From the NCBI RefSeq assembly GCF_007559025.1, contig NZ_CP041765.1, positions 2,786,679 through 2,850,678 of the forward strand: a stretch of DNA of 64,000 nt, read 5' to 3'. Made by a program: the position numbers and the translations under genes. The first letter of the stretch is position 1. Every line of letters begins with the position of its first letter. The stretch comes from Tomitella fengzijianii (GTDB lineage Bacteria; Actinomycetota; Actinomycetes; Mycobacteriales; Mycobacteriaceae). The notes beneath the pieces are model-generated. The model had not been told where the DNA came from. It was given only the letters and a program-made list of their open reading frames with translations, and did not search any database. Positions 17,137-27,226 of the stretch are shown piece after piece.

Positions 17137-18750
17137 TCACCCGAATCCCGTCCAGTGCGCCGGAAGCCACACCGCCTCCGCCGCCACCGTGGCCATCACC
17201 GCGCACCACCGGAACCTGCGGCTGGCGTACCACCCGCAGACGCCGACGATCGCCGCCGCGGTCAGCACCGCGCCCGCAGCGCCGTCGGGCACCGCGATCC
17301 GCGCCCACGGCAGCCCCGCACACCACTCGGCGACGTGGACCAACCACCACGCCGGCGGCCCCGCGCTGGCGACCACCAGCTCCGCGGCCCACGGCCACAC
17401 GCCTGCGAGCGCCGCCGCGACGGCGCCGACGACCGTCGCCGGCGCCACGGCCGGCGCCGCCAACACGTTCGCGAGAACGGCCACGGTGCTGACCCCGCCG
17501 GAGATCGCGGCCACCACGGGAATCGTGACCAAGTCGGCCACCGACGCCACCACCACCGCCTGCACGAGCACCGAAGGCCGGCCGCGCTCCCGCAGGCCGT
17601 CCACCCAGACCGGCGCGAGCACCACCAGCGCCGCAGTGGCTGCGACCGACATGGCGAATCCCGCGTCCACGGACAACGCCGGTTTCCAGGCCAGCAGCGC
17701 GAGCACCGCCGCACCGAGAGCCGGAAGCGCCTGCCTGCGCCGGCCGGTGACCAAGGCGAGCAGCCCGATCAACCCCATCACCGCAGCGCGCAGAACACTG
17801 GGCGACGGCCGGACGAGCACCACGAACCCCACCACCGCCAGAGCGGTGAGCACCGCCGCGGGCCGCGGCCCCAGCGGGCGCACCACGAGCAGCACGAGCC
17901 CGCAGACCAACGCGAAGTTGCTGCCGGATACGGCTGTGAGGTGGGTGAGCCCGGCCGCCGTGAACTGTTGATCCGTCTGCGGAGGCATACCCGACACATC
18001 GCCGAGCACGAGACCGCGCACCAGGCCCGCCTCGCGCGCTCCGAGGACGCGGGCGCAGAGTGCGGCGAACCGGGATCGCACGCCGCTCGCAACCCGCTGC
18101 AGGAGCGAGGGATCGCTCACGGTGTTCGGAGAGCCGCGGGCGCGGATCGCCGCCACGGTGAGGTCCCGGCGGTCCGGCGCCGCCGGCCTGCCGTAGAAGC
18201 CCACCTGCTGGCCGGGGAGCAGCCCGATCCAGCCGTCGGCCGGGGCGAACACCACGACAGCGCCGGTGGCGGCGTGGTCGCGGCCCCCCGTGCGCAGCGT
18301 CCGCAGTTCCCCATGCACCAGGACGCGCGGCGATCCGCTGTGCCCCTGGCCGACTCCGCCTATCCGGCGGGGGTCGCCGTCGAGGCGCACCGTCATGTGG
18401 ACCCACCGCCCGTACAGACCGGTGACCGGATTGGTCTCCACGGCGTGCGCGCGCACCGCCGTCGCCGCGGCGAACCCGCACGATGCGAGCAGGACCGCGG
18501 CGAGCGTGCCGGCCGCGGTCCTGCTGCACGCTCCCGGCCGCGCGCCGGCCCGCCACGCGACGACCGCCGCCGCCGCACCGCTTGCGCCCACGGCCAGCGC
18601 AACGCCCCACGCGGTCGCAGCGCCGCCCCACACCCCGGCGGCCGTCGCACACCACACCGCGCACGCGGCGGTCGCAAGGCGTGCATCCAGGCGCCGAAGA
18701 ATCTGCTCCCCGGTTCCATCCACGCCGCCGGCGGCCGGCGGTCCGGTCAC
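17137..18750 (-). CDS. comEC: ComEC/Rec2-type DNA-uptake membrane channel protein, lacking the metallo-beta-lactamase domain
   Basis: A 537-residue polytopic membrane protein. After an N-terminal region with TM helices and an OB-like soluble segment, the competence domain is evident ([34 protein letters not shown]), followed by many hydrophobic segments up to the C-terminus. ComEC proteins of transformable bacteria are usually about 750-800 residues with a C-terminal hydrolase domain; this one ends after the membrane part, as I recall for the mycobacterial homologue. The start is GTG 18750, overlapping the comEA stop by GTGA, so the two are coupled. Confidence 0.85.
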   Translation of the reverse strand: MTGPPAAGGVDGTGEQILRRLDARLATAACAVWCATAAGVWGGAATAWGVALAVGASGAAAAVVAWRAGARPGACSRTAAGTLAAVLLASCGFAAATAVRAHAVETNPVTGLYGRWVHMTVRLDGDPRRIGGVGQGHSGSPRVLVHGELRTLRTGGRDHAATGAVVVFAPADGWIGLLPGQQVGFYGRPAAPDRRDLTVAAIRARGSPNTVSDPSLLQRVASGVRSRFAALCARVLGAREAGLVRGLVLGDVSGMPPQTDQQFTAAGLTHLTAVSGSNFALVCGLVLLVVRPLGPRPAAVLTALAVVGFVVLVRPSPSVLRAAVMGLIGLLALVTGRRRQALPALGAAVLALLAWKPALSVDAGFAMSVAATAALVVLAPVWVDGLRERGRPSVLVQAVVVASVADLVTIPVVAAISGGVSTVAVLANVLAAPAVAPATVVGAVAAALAGVWPWAAELVVASAGPPAWWLVHVAEWCAGLPWARIAVPDGAAGAVLTAAAIVGVCGWYASRRFRWCAVMATVAAEAVWLPAHWTGFG

Positions 18751-19916
18751 ACGGTCACCGCATCGCGCAACCTCTCCAGCGTCGCGGGGCCTATCCCCCG
18801 CACCTCGGTCAGTTGATCGACCGACGAGAACCGGCCGTTCTGCGCACGCCACTGGAGGATCGACTCCGCCGTCACCGGGCCGATTCCGGGCAACGCCTCC
18901 AGCGCAGTCTTGTCCGCCGCATTCAGGTCCACAGGCGTCCCCGTCGCGGCACCCGCCCCCGCCTCCGACGGCGCACCTACGGCGGGCCCGGCCGCGCCCG
19001 CGGAGATCGTTGCGCTACCGAGCCTCGGCGCACCGCCGTCGGTGGGAGCCACGCCCACCAGCACCTGGTCGCCGTCATCGAGCCGCTGCGCGAGGTTGAG
19101 GCTCAGGAGATCGGCGCCGTCCGTCGGCCCTCCCGCGGCGCTCAACGCATCCGCCACGCGGGCGCCACGCTCCAGCCGGACCAGGCCGCTGCGCTGCACG
19201 AGCCCCTGCACCGAGACGACGATCTCCTCAGGGGCGGCGGCCGCCCGCTCCCCGGCCGGAGCGGTCCTGTCCGGCACGGGCGCGGCGGCCCCGGACGACG
19301 GTTCGGCCCCGGCCGGCGGAGTCCCAGCCGGCTCCTCTGTGCGCCCGCCTTCCGGACCTGCGCCGCTTTCCCCCGGACCCGTGCCCTCGAGCGCCACCGT
19401 CGCCGCCTGGACCTCGGGTACCCGCACTTCCGCCGGATGGTCCCGCAGCACGCCCACACCGGCCGCGACCGCCGCGAGCAGCCCCACGGCGGCGAGCACC
19501 GCTGCGCCGCGGCTGCTCACCGCGAACCGGGTGCCGCGCCAGCGCTCCGGCAGGCGTGCCGACACCCGCCCCCGCAGAGATTCCCGCGCATCGGCGGCCA
19601 CGCGGTTGCGCACGAGGGCCTGCTGTTGTTCCGGAGCATTCGGATCGAAGCAGCGGCTCGCGCCGCCGGGGCCGTCCAGGACCGGGTCCTCGTGGCCGTC
19701 CTGGTCGCCGCCCCACCCACCACCGCTCGCACCCGCCCCACCGTCGGCGTCGCGGAGCCGCTGATCCTCTAGCTCCTCGCCGTGGAGCTCCTCGCCGGGG
19801 ATTCCTTGGTCTCGCAGCCACGCCGGCCGGGGCACGGGCCCGCCCGCCGCCGGGCGTCCCGAGGTGACACCGGCCAGTCGGTCCATGGACGGCTGTGACG
19901 AGGTGGTGGTACGCAT
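18747..19916 (-). CDS. comEA: ComEA-type DNA-binding membrane protein (SLBB plus helix-hairpin-helix)
   Basis: A 389-residue protein with a long hydrophilic N-terminal cytoplasmic region, one TM helix near residue 140 ([21 protein letters not shown]), a proline/glutamate-rich linker, an SLBB domain ([31 protein letters not shown]) and a C-terminal (HhH)2 DNA-binding module ([30 protein letters not shown]). ComEA captures DNA at the membrane for ComEC. The ~115-residue cytoplasmic extension with acidic, glycine-rich sequence is longer than in Firmicutes ComEA. Translation is coupled to comEC. Confidence 0.88.
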   Translation of the reverse strand: MRTTTSSQPSMDRLAGVTSGRPAAGGPVPRPAWLRDQGIPGEELHGEELEDQRLRDADGGAGASGGGWGGDQDGHEDPVLDGPGGASRCFDPNAPEQQQALVRNRVAADARESLRGRVSARLPERWRGTRFAVSSRGAAVLAAVGLLAAVAAGVGVLRDHPAEVRVPEVQAATVALEGTGPGESGAGPEGGRTEEPAGTPPAGAEPSSGAAAPVPDRTAPAGERAAAAPEEIVVSVQGLVQRSGLVRLERGARVADALSAAGGPTDGADLLSLNLAQRLDDGDQVLVGVAPTDGGAPRLGSATISAGAAGPAVGAPSEAGAGAATGTPVDLNAADKTALEALPGIGPVTAESILQWRAQNGRFSSVDQLTEVRGIGPATLERLRDAVTV

Positions 19917-20031
19917 GTCCCGACGCTAAGCAGCGCTTCCGCGCGCCCGGACCGACCAGCCGGGTCACCGCCTGGGGATTTGCAGATTCCTGTGGACAAT
20001 CAGCGCCTGTGGAGAACGCCCGGCCGCAGGA

Positions 20032-20892
20032 TCATCGACCGTCGGCGCCCACCGCGGTCAGCACCGACACCCCCGCGGCCCCCGCCCCCAGGTGCAGCCC
20101 CAGCACCGGGCCGAACTCGCCCCGGTGCACCGTCACCTCATCGCCGAGCCGTTCGCGCAGCAACTGCTCCAGCGTCTCCGCACGGTCGGGCGCCTCCCAA
20201 TGCTGCACTGCCAGCTCGGCCCGAACCCCGTCCGGCTGCGCGTCCAGCTCGGCCACCACGTGGTCGACGAGCTTGCGCATGCCCTTGCTGGGGATGCGCA
20301 GCTTGTCCCGCAGTTCGAGCGTGCCGCCGCCGATGCGCAACAGCACGCGCACCGACAGCGCGGAGGAGACGAACATCGCGGCACCGCCGACCCGGCCGCC
20401 CTTGCGCAGGTCGTCGAGCCGGTGGATGTAGACCACGCCGAACGCGCGTGCACATGCCGCCGCCGCCGTGTCATACACCTCGTCCAGCGAAGCGCCTCCT
20501 GCCGCCGCGCGCACCGCCTCGAGCACGGGCATTCCCACCGTCATCCCGGCTCCGCCGGAGTCGACCACCCGCACGCGCGGGCCTACCCGGTGCGCGGCCT
20601 GCCGGGCCGCATCCCATGTTCCGGACAGCGCCTTGGACAGGTGCACCGCAACGACGCCGTCGCCGCCGCTCGCGTCGAGCGCCTCCGCGTAGACCTGCTC
20701 CAGCTCGCCGGGCGAGGGCCCGGCGGAGGTGTAATCGTCGGACTTCGGCGCACGGGGCGGCACGTCGTCGACGCCCTCGCGATAGTCCTCCGCCCCCACG
20801 AGCACGTGCAGCGGGACGATGCGGAGGCCGGACGCGCCGGCGAGCTCGCCGCGCAGGCCGGCCGTCGAATCGGTCACGACGATCACTGGCAC
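20032..20892 (-). CDS. DegV family fatty-acid-binding protein
   Basis: About 286 residues from GTG 20892. It begins VPVIVVTDSTAGL, the hallmark DegV start, and contains TSAGPSPGEL, HLSKALSGTWDAAR, VVDSGGAGMTVG and a C-terminal second domain. DegV/FakB proteins bind a fatty acyl chain between two domains and, in Firmicutes, present it to the kinase FakA. No FakA partner is nearby. The longer frame up to 20925 would overlap octT and is less likely. The M. tuberculosis homologue is Rv2417c; the eis gene next to it there is absent here. Confidence 0.88.
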   Translation of the reverse strand: MPVIVVTDSTAGLRGELAGASGLRIVPLHVLVGAEDYREGVDDVPPRAPKSDDYTSAGPSPGELEQVYAEALDASGGDGVVAVHLSKALSGTWDAARQAAHRVGPRVRVVDSGGAGMTVGMPVLEAVRAAAGGASLDEVYDTAAAACARAFGVVYIHRLDDLRKGGRVGGAAMFVSSALSVRVLLRIGGGTLELRDKLRIPSKGMRKLVDHVVAELDAQPDGVRAELAVQHWEAPDRAETLEQLLRERLGDEVTVHRGEFGPVLGLHLGAGAAGVSVLTAVGADGR

Positions 20893-20896
20893 GGAT

Positions 20897-21685
20897 CTAC
20901 CGTATGCCCTCGGACATCGGCGCATCGGCGACCGGCACGATCCGACCGAGAGTGCCGAGCATCGCCTCGGCCACCGCGCTGTGCCCCTCGAAACCCCAGT
21001 GGATGCCGTCGGGGTTGCCGCGGCCTGCCAGCACGTGTTCGCCGGTCGCCGCGCCCAGGTCCACCAACGGGACGCCGTGCTGTCCGGCCCACCCCTCGAT
21101 GGCGCGCACGGTCCCGTCCCGCCCCGCGTGCACCCGGCCGTACGCGTCGCAGATGTGCCGCGACGGAAGGGTCGCGACCACGGGAAGCCCGGGGCGCAGG
21201 TGCTGCAGCGCGCCGCGGCACTTCTCCAGATAGTGCGATGTCAGCTGCGGAGGCAGGGCCAGCGGACGGCCCAGGCGCGCCAGCCTCGGCTGCAGCACCT
21301 GGTACCCCGCGCGCACGGCGCGGCGCACCGGTTCGGGCCGCAGGTAGCGGATCTGTTCGCGCAGCGCCGTCGGCAGCGGCGAGGGCAGCGAATCCATTCC
21401 CGAGACGCCGAACACCACCGCCCCGGCGTGGGGCACCGCCGCCCACACCCGCGGGTCCTGAGTCAGCGCCCACCATGCGTCACGGGTGGTCCACCCGACG
21501 CGGGCGACCAGTTCGACCCGCCACCCCAGCCGCTCGGCCACCAGGTTGGGCCAGATGCGCGGGTCGTCGGCGGCGAGTCCGCCACGCGGACCGTAGTAGG
21601 ACAGCGAGTCCGCGAGGACGAGCAGCACCGGCCGGTCGTCCCGCCCGCTCGCCGCCGTCGACAGCGTCTCAACCGACAATGCCAT
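20897..21685 (-). CDS. octT: SGNH-hydrolase-fold octanoyltransferase of methylglucose lipopolysaccharide synthesis
   Basis: A 262-residue protein with an SGNH-type block I ([12 protein letters not shown], nucleophile Ser) and a C-terminal [10 protein letters not shown] that provides the Asp/His pair. In mycobacteria the gene at this position (Rv2418c, OctT) octanoylates diglucosylglycerate, an early precursor of methylglucose lipopolysaccharide, and it neighbours gpgP exactly as here. Function is assigned by synteny and fold. ATG 21685 is preferred because GGGGAG lies 5 nt upstream; ATG 21700 is an alternative. It overlaps the 3' end of gpgP by 17 nt. Confidence 0.8.
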   Translation of the reverse strand: MALSVETLSTAASGRDDRPVLLVLADSLSYYGPRGGLAADDPRIWPNLVAERLGWRVELVARVGWTTRDAWWALTQDPRVWAAVPHAGAVVFGVSGMDSLPSPLPTALREQIRYLRPEPVRRAVRAGYQVLQPRLARLGRPLALPPQLTSHYLEKCRGALQHLRPGLPVVATLPSRHICDAYGRVHAGRDGTVRAIEGWAGQHGVPLVDLGAATGEHVLAGRGNPDGIHWGFEGHSAVAEAMLGTLGRIVPVADAPMSEGIR

Positions 21686-22325
21686 CACCGCTCCCCGCAT
21701 CCGCGTTCCACACGTTCAGCCGCCACTGCGGCGACGACCGACCCATCCGCGAGCCCAGCTCGGCCCAGCCGGTGTTCCCGATGCCGCCGATCACCGGCCA
21801 CCGGTCCACCGGCAGCCCCAGCAGCGCCGCGGTCACCGCGGCGATCACGCCGCCGTGCGCCACCACCAGCAGGGGCCGGTCGGCCCACGTGCCGCGGCGG
21901 TCCATCCGGGTGACGAACTCCTCGACCACCGGCACGGCACGCGCCGCAACCTGGACCCGCGACTCACCGCCGGGCGGTGCCCAGGTGGCGTCGGCGCGCC
22001 AATGATCCCGGGCGCCCGGGTGGACGGCGTCCACCTCGTAGTGCGTACGCCCCTGCCATTCCCCCAGGTGGGTCTCGCGCAGCCGGGGATCGGTCTGCAC
22101 GGCCACACCCGTCGCCGCCCCCACCGCGAGCGCGGTGTCGTAGGCGCGGTGCAGGTCCGACGAGACGATGGCGTGCGGGTGCATCCCGGCGAACGCCGCG
22201 CCGGCCGCGCGCGCCTGGCGTTCGCCCAGTTCCGACAGCGACGTGTCCAGCTGGCCCTGCATGCGGCTCTCGGCGTTGTGCTCGGTCTGGCCGTGACGCA
22301 GCAGGACCACCCTGCGCCCTGTCAC
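21669..22325 (-). CDS. gpgP: Glucosyl-3-phosphoglycerate phosphatase (histidine phosphatase)
   Basis: A 218-residue histidine phosphatase: [12 protein letters not shown] near residue 6 with the phospho-accepting His11, and [13 protein letters not shown] for the second catalytic His. Its neighbours rsfS and octT match the M. tuberculosis Rv2418c-Rv2420c order, where Rv2419c (GpgP) dephosphorylates glucosyl-3-phosphoglycerate in methylglucose lipopolysaccharide synthesis; older annotations call it phosphoglycerate mutase. Start is GTG 22325, overlapping the rsfS stop (GTGA). Confidence 0.86.
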   Translation of the reverse strand: MTGRRVVLLRHGQTEHNAESRMQGQLDTSLSELGERQARAAGAAFAGMHPHAIVSSDLHRAYDTALAVGAATGVAVQTDPRLRETHLGEWQGRTHYEVDAVHPGARDHWRADATWAPPGGESRVQVAARAVPVVEEFVTRMDRRGTWADRPLLVVAHGGVIAAVTAALLGLPVDRWPVIGGIGNTGWAELGSRMGRSSPQWRLNVWNADAGSGDGIVG

Positions 22326-22705
22326 CTGGCCGACTCCACCTGCCCGGCCGTGCCGTCGAAGGGCACCTCGGGGCAGTCCTTCCACAGCTTCTCCAACGCG
22401 TAGTACTCGCGCTCGTCGTCGTGCTGGATGTGCACCACCATGTCGACGTAGTCGAGCAGCGCCCAGCGGCCCTCGCGCACGCCCTCGCGGCGGGCCGGCC
22501 GGTGCCCGGCCTCGCGCAGCTTCTCCTCGACGTTGTCCACGATCGCGGCGACGAGCCGCTCGTTGGGCGCCGACGCGATCACGAAGCAGTCGGTGATGAC
22601 GAGACGCTCGGAGACGTCCAGGATGCGCACGTCGGTGGCCTTCTTGTCCGCGGCGGCGGACGCGGCGACCCGCGCCATCGAGGCGGCCTCGGCGGTAGCT
22701 GTCAC
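22322..22705 (-). CDS. rsfS: Ribosomal silencing factor RsfS
   Basis: A 127-residue protein matching RsfS/Iojap: [31 protein letters not shown] and the C-terminal [28 protein letters not shown]. RsfS binds L14 on the 50S subunit and blocks subunit joining during starvation. Start is GTG 22705, overlapping the nadD stop by GTGA; its own stop overlaps gpgP in the same way, so nadD-rsfS-gpgP-octT form a tightly coupled unit. Confidence 0.94.
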   Translation of the reverse strand: MTATAEAASMARVAASAAADKKATDVRILDVSERLVITDCFVIASAPNERLVAAIVDNVEEKLREAGHRPARREGVREGRWALLDYVDMVVHIQHDDEREYYALEKLWKDCPEVPFDGTAGQVESAR

Positions 22706-23421
22706 GAGTGGTTCTCCCCTGTGTCGGCGGTGGTGTGCGGCCCGGCAAGGCGCGGTGCCGAGGTGCGGGCGGTGCCGTCGGCGCGGACGGCGTGTGCGGG
22801 ACGGTACAGGTTGCGCTTGGCGATGTACTGCACGACGCCGTCCGGCACGAGGTACCAGACGGGCCGGGACCGCGCCGCACGCTCCCGGCACTCCGTCGAG
22901 GATATCGCCAAAGCCGGGACCTCGACCACGCTGACCGTGTCCTCGGGGCGCCCGCGCAGGATCTCCTCGAGCGGACCCACGTCGAGGTCGTAGCCGGGGC
23001 GCGTAACGCCGACGAACTTCGCCAGCTCGAACAGCTCCTCCCAGCGCTGCCAGGTCAGGATCGTCGAGATCGCGTCCGCCCCGGTGATGAAGTACATGTC
23101 CGCGTCGCCGTGCTGGGCACGCAGGTCGCGGAGCGTGTCGACGGTGAACGTGGTCCCCGGCCGGTCGATGTCCACGCGGCTGACCGAGAAGCGGGGATTC
23201 GACGCGGTGGCGATGACCGTCATCAGGTAACGGTCCTCCGGCTGGCTGACCCGGCGCGACGCCTTCTGCCAGGGGTTGCCGGTGGGCACGAAGACGACCT
23301 CGTCGAGGTCGAACAGGTCCGCCACCTCGCTGGCCGCCACCAGGTGGCCGTGATGGATCGGGTCGAACGTGCCGCCCATGACGCCCAGCCGCCGCCTGCG
23401 TCCGCCGGGTGAGGATTCCAT
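22702..23421 (-). CDS. nadD: Nicotinate-nucleotide adenylyltransferase
   Basis: A 239-residue nucleotidyltransferase with the alpha/beta-phosphodiesterase motif [12 protein letters not shown] at residues 16-27 and the late [10 protein letters not shown] segment that equals the ISSTxIR motif. It converts nicotinate mononucleotide to deamido-NAD in NAD synthesis. It is longer than E. coli NadD by a basic C-terminal tail of about 40 residues. It heads the nadD-rsfS-gpgP-octT unit. Confidence 0.94.
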   Translation of the reverse strand: MESSPGGRRRRLGVMGGTFDPIHHGHLVAASEVADLFDLDEVVFVPTGNPWQKASRRVSQPEDRYLMTVIATASNPRFSVSRVDIDRPGTTFTVDTLRDLRAQHGDADMYFITGADAISTILTWQRWEELFELAKFVGVTRPGYDLDVGPLEEILRGRPEDTVSVVEVPALAISSTECRERAARSRPVWYLVPDGVVQYIAKRNLYRPAHAVRADGTARTSAPRLAGPHTTADTGENHS

Positions 23422-23442
23422 GGATGACGAGCTTACGGCCTG

Positions 23443-24936
23443 CTAGATCGGCAGCAACCGTGAGATCACCCCGGTGAGCTGCTCGGCGGTCCGGCACTCG
23501 TACATCGGCACGACGGTTCCGTACGCGGTGGCGACGGAATCGCCCGTGCCCCACTGGGCCGCCGGCTCTGGGTTAAGCCAGTGCGTCTGCCGCGCCGCGT
23601 GGCTCATCCGCTGCAACGCGGCCAGGTTGGGGTCGCGGTAGTTGGTACGGGCGTCGCCGAGGATCAGCAGCGAGGACTTGTCGGTGAGCGCGTGCGCGTG
23701 GTTCTCGGCGAATCCGCCCAGCGCGTTGCCGTAATCGGAGTGCCCGTCGTATGTGATCAGCCGTGCCTCACGCACCATCCGCGACATCGCGACGCCCAGG
23801 TCGGAACCGGCCTCGAAGTACGTGCTGACCTCGTCGGTGGTGTCGATGAACGCAAAGATCCGCACGCGTGAGAACTGCTCGCGCAGGGTGTGCACCAGCT
23901 GCAGGGTGAAGTGGCTGAAGCCGGCCACGGAGCCGGAGACGTCGCAGAGCACCACCAGCTCGGGGCGCGCGGGCCGCGGCTTGCGCAGCACCAGGTCGAT
24001 GGGCACGCCACCGGTGCTCATCGACTTGCGCAGCGTGCGGCGCACGTCGATCTCGCCGCGGCGTGAGCGGCGCCGGCGGGCGGCCAGCCGGGTCGCCAGG
24101 GCGCGCGCCAGCGGCACCATCGTCTTGCGCAACGCCTGCAGGTCCGCGTCCGAGGCGCGCAGGAAGTCCACCTGCTCCGCCAGCTGCGGCACCCCGTACT
24201 GCGCCACGCGGTCGCGCCCGAGCTTCTCGGCGCTGCGCCGGCGCGTCTCGGTCTGCACCATCCGGCGCAGCCGGCCCATCCGCTCGAGCGCGGTCCGCAG
24301 CGCCACCTCGTTCCGGTGCACTTCGCGGTGGCCGGGTTCCTCCGCCGACGGCCCGAGCATGCCGTCGAGAAGCCGGCGCAGGATGTTGTCGCCGGAGAGT
24401 CCCCGCATGGCCTGATAGGCGGAGAAGGATTCGCCCGAGTAGCCCTCGTAGCGCCCGAGCCTGTCGACGATGTCCGCCACCAGCCGGTCCAGCCGATCGC
24501 GTCCGTCCGCGCTCTCGTCAGCGAGCAGGTCCGCCAGCAGGTCCTCGAGCGCCTGCCCGTCGAGGTTCCCGTCCTCGTCCACGGGCAGTTCGCCTGGCTG
24601 CGCCCCGCCCTCCCCGTCGGCCGATGCGTCGGCGCCGTCCGGCCCGTCCCGGCGTGCTCCGATCCCGGACGGGAACCACAGGTCGAACAGCACGTCGAAG
24701 ATGTCGCGGTGCACGGGCCGCCGCAGCAACGCGCTGGCCAGGCCCTCGCGCACGGCCTCACGGTCCAGCGGGTCGAGCACGGCGAGCACCCGCCCGGCGT
24801 CCACCGTCTCCGACGTGCCCACCGCGATGCCCCTGCCGCGCAGCGCGCCGACGAACCCCACCAGGTGCCCCGGGATCCCGTGGGGCGCGAGCGGGCCGGA
24901 CGGCGGCCGCCGTCGCGGGTTTCGTGGGTTCGTCAT
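23443..24936 (-). CDS. VWA-domain protein (CoxE-like), partner of the adjacent MoxR ATPase
   Basis: A 497-residue protein. The N-terminal part is helical with an acidic linker near residues 95-130. The C-terminal von Willebrand A domain carries the MIDAS-type DVSGSVAGFSHF, and later GHSDYGNALGGF and LLILGDARTNYRDPN. MoxR AAA ATPases and VWA proteins act as chaperone pairs, often inserting metals or maturing complexes; the target is not evident here. It is separated from the ATPase gene by 38 nt. M. tuberculosis Rv2425c-Rv2426c is the equivalent pair. Confidence 0.85.
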   Translation of the reverse strand: MTNPRNPRRRPPSGPLAPHGIPGHLVGFVGALRGRGIAVGTSETVDAGRVLAVLDPLDREAVREGLASALLRRPVHRDIFDVLFDLWFPSGIGARRDGPDGADASADGEGGAQPGELPVDEDGNLDGQALEDLLADLLADESADGRDRLDRLVADIVDRLGRYEGYSGESFSAYQAMRGLSGDNILRRLLDGMLGPSAEEPGHREVHRNEVALRTALERMGRLRRMVQTETRRRSAEKLGRDRVAQYGVPQLAEQVDFLRASDADLQALRKTMVPLARALATRLAARRRRSRRGEIDVRRTLRKSMSTGGVPIDLVLRKPRPARPELVVLCDVSGSVAGFSHFTLQLVHTLREQFSRVRIFAFIDTTDEVSTYFEAGSDLGVAMSRMVREARLITYDGHSDYGNALGGFAENHAHALTDKSSLLILGDARTNYRDPNLAALQRMSHAARQTHWLNPEPAAQWGTGDSVATAYGTVVPMYECRTAEQLTGVISRLLPI

Positions 24937-24974
24937 GGCGTCTCGCCGGCCTCTCGGTCAGTGCGTCCGTGAGT

Positions 24975-25856
24975 TCAGTTCAGCCGGAGCTCGGCGGCGG
25001 CCCGTTCCTGGTCGCTCCGGTGCTTGAGGATCACCCCGAGGGTGGCGCGGACCGCGTCGTCGTCGACGGTGTCGAGTCCCAGCGCCAGCAGCGTGCGGCC
25101 CCAGTCGATCGTCTCGGAGACCGACGGCACCTTCTTGAGCTGCATGTCGCGTAGCACCCGGATGGTGCGGACCAGCTGCTCGGCGAGTACCTCGGGGAGT
25201 TCGGGCACCCGGCTGAGCAGGATCCGGCGTTCGAGCTCCTCTTCGGGGAAGTCCAGGTGCAGGAACAGGCAGCGCCGCTTGAGCGCCTCCGACAACTCGC
25301 GGGTGGCGTTGCTGGTGAGCACCGTGAACGGCCTGGCCTCCGCGGTGATGGTGCCCAGCTCGGGGATCGTGATCGCGAAGTCGGCGAGAACCTCCAGCAG
25401 CAGTCCCTCGATCTCGACGTCGGCCTTGTCGGTCTCATCGATCAGGAGCACCGTCGGCTCCTCGGCGCGGATCGCGGTGAGCAGCGGCCGCGAGAGCAGG
25501 AACTCCTCGCCGAAGACGTCGTCGCGCGTCGCGTCCCAGGCCTCCGACTCCCCCGCCTGGATCCGGAGGATCTGCTTGGCGTGGTTCCACTCGTACAGCG
25601 CCCGGGCCTCGTCCACGCCCTCGTAACACTGCAACCGCACCAGCTGCGAGTCCGTGGTCTGCGCGACCGCACGCGCCAGCTCCGTCTTGCCGACGCCCGC
25701 GGGCCCCTCGATGAGCAGCGGCTTGCCGAGCCTGTCGGCGAGGAACACCGTGGTGGCGGTGGCCTTGTCCGCCAGATAGCCGGTATCGGCCAGTCGGTCG
25801 ACGACGTCGTCGACGCTGTCGAAGCGGGGTTTGATGGCGGGTGCTGCGCGGTCCAC
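24975..25856 (-). CDS. MoxR-family AAA+ ATPase
   Basis: A 293-residue single AAA+ module: Walker A GPAGVGKT at residues 51-58, Walker B VLLIDETDKAD, sensor 1 TSNATRELSEALKRRC. The start is GTG 25856 with AAAGG upstream. It sits 37 nt after proA and just before the VWA gene on the same strand, the classic MoxR/VWA order. The client is unknown. Confidence 0.9.
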   Translation of the reverse strand: MDRAAPAIKPRFDSVDDVVDRLADTGYLADKATATTVFLADRLGKPLLIEGPAGVGKTELARAVAQTTDSQLVRLQCYEGVDEARALYEWNHAKQILRIQAGESEAWDATRDDVFGEEFLLSRPLLTAIRAEEPTVLLIDETDKADVEIEGLLLEVLADFAITIPELGTITAEARPFTVLTSNATRELSEALKRRCLFLHLDFPEEELERRILLSRVPELPEVLAEQLVRTIRVLRDMQLKKVPSVSETIDWGRTLLALGLDTVDDDAVRATLGVILKHRSDQERAAAELRLN

Positions 25857-25893
25857 GCGGACGCCTTTCTCGTTGCTGGTCTCTGCCGCCTGC

Positions 25894-27195
25894 TCAGGCC
25901 GGGCGGGTGTGGCCGTCGCCCCACACGATCCACTTGGTGGAGGTGAGCTCCGGCAGTCCCATCGGGCCGCGGGCGTGCAGCTTCTGCGTGGAGATCCCGA
26001 TCTCCGCCCCCATGCCGAACTGCTCGCCGTCGGTGAACGCGGTCGACGCGTTCACCATGACGGCGGCGGCGTCCACGCGTCCGGTGAATTCGCGGGCCGC
26101 GGCCAGGTCGGCGGTGACGATCGACTCGGTGTGCCCGGTGCCGAAGCGGTCGATGTGGTCGACGGCCTCGTCCATGCCGTCGACGACCTTGACCGCGACG
26201 TCCAGGGAAAGGTACTCGGCGGACCAGTCCTCGTCGGTGGCCGGGATCATGCCCGGCCCGTCGCCGTGGACCGTGACGCTGTGCATCTGGAGGGTCTGCG
26301 TGAGCTGCGGGAGGAAATCGTCGGCGATCGCGCGGTCCACCAGCACCGTCTCCACCGTGTTGCACACGCTGGGGCGCCGGGTCTTGGCATTGACGATGAT
26401 CTTCTCCGCCATCTCCGTGTCGGCGGCGGAGTGCACGTAGATGTGCACCACGCCCGAGCCGGTCTCGATGGTCGGCACCCGCGCGTCGCGCACCACGGCG
26501 GCGATCAGCCCGGCGCCGCCGCGCGGGATGACCACGTCGACCAGCCCCCGCGCCTGGATGAGATGCAGCACGCTCGAGCGGTCCTCCGCGGGGAGCAGCT
26601 GGACCGCGTCGGCGGGCAGTCCCCTCGCGTCCAGCGCCTCCCGGATGATCCCGACGAGCACCGCGTTGGAGTTCCTGGCCGACGAGGAGCCGCGCAGCAG
26701 TACCGCGTTGCCGGACTTGAAGGTGAGGCCGAAGCCGTCGACGGTGACGTTGGGGCGGGCCTCATAGACGATGCCGACGACGCCCAGCGGCACCCGCACC
26801 TGGCGCAAATCCAGGCCGTTGGGCAGCGTGCTCCCGCGCACCACCTCCCCCACCGGGTCGGGCAGGGCCGCCACCTGACGCAAACCGGACGCGATGCCCG
26901 CGATGCGGTCCGTATCGAGGCGGAGCCGGTCGATCAGGCTCGACTCGGTGCCCGCGGCCTCCGCCGCGGCGATGTCCTCGGCGTTGGCCGCGAGGATGCG
27001 GTCCGCCCCGTCCTCCACCGCCTTCGCCGCCGCGGCCAGCGCGGCGTTCTTGTCCGCGGCGGACAACAGCGCCAGTGTCCGGGACGCCGCCCGGGCCGCA
27101 CGGGCGGCGGCGTGCACGGCCTCGCGCATCGGGTCCGGAGCCCCGCCGCCGTCCTGTGCAGTGCCGTCCTCCGCGACCGGAGTGCTGATGCTCAT
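25894..27195 (-). CDS. proA: Gamma-glutamyl phosphate reductase
   Basis: A 433-residue aldehyde-dehydrogenase-fold enzyme that reduces glutamyl-5-phosphate to the semialdehyde in proline synthesis. The catalytic cysteine lies in [17 protein letters not shown]; the conserved [12 protein letters not shown] and [21 protein letters not shown] are present. The partner kinase gene proB is about 8 kb away in this window, separated by recQ and ectABC. Confidence 0.95.
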   Translation of the reverse strand: MSISTPVAEDGTAQDGGGAPDPMREAVHAAARAARAASRTLALLSAADKNAALAAAAKAVEDGADRILAANAEDIAAAEAAGTESSLIDRLRLDTDRIAGIASGLRQVAALPDPVGEVVRGSTLPNGLDLRQVRVPLGVVGIVYEARPNVTVDGFGLTFKSGNAVLLRGSSSARNSNAVLVGIIREALDARGLPADAVQLLPAEDRSSVLHLIQARGLVDVVIPRGGAGLIAAVVRDARVPTIETGSGVVHIYVHSAADTEMAEKIIVNAKTRRPSVCNTVETVLVDRAIADDFLPQLTQTLQMHSVTVHGDGPGMIPATDEDWSAEYLSLDVAVKVVDGMDEAVDHIDRFGTGHTESIVTADLAAAREFTGRVDAAAVMVNASTAFTDGEQFGMGAEIGISTQKLHARGPMGLPELTSTKWIVWGDGHTRPA

Positions 27196-27226
27196 ACGCT
27201 CCAGGGTAGCGAACCCCGTCGCGGCC

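Noticed and set aside
16930-18816. Long plus-strand open frame across holA, the tandem repeat and comEC
   Set aside because: Its protein is Pro/Arg/His-rich low complexity, antisense to clear holA and comEC sequences; it arises from GC bias and the 14-bp array.
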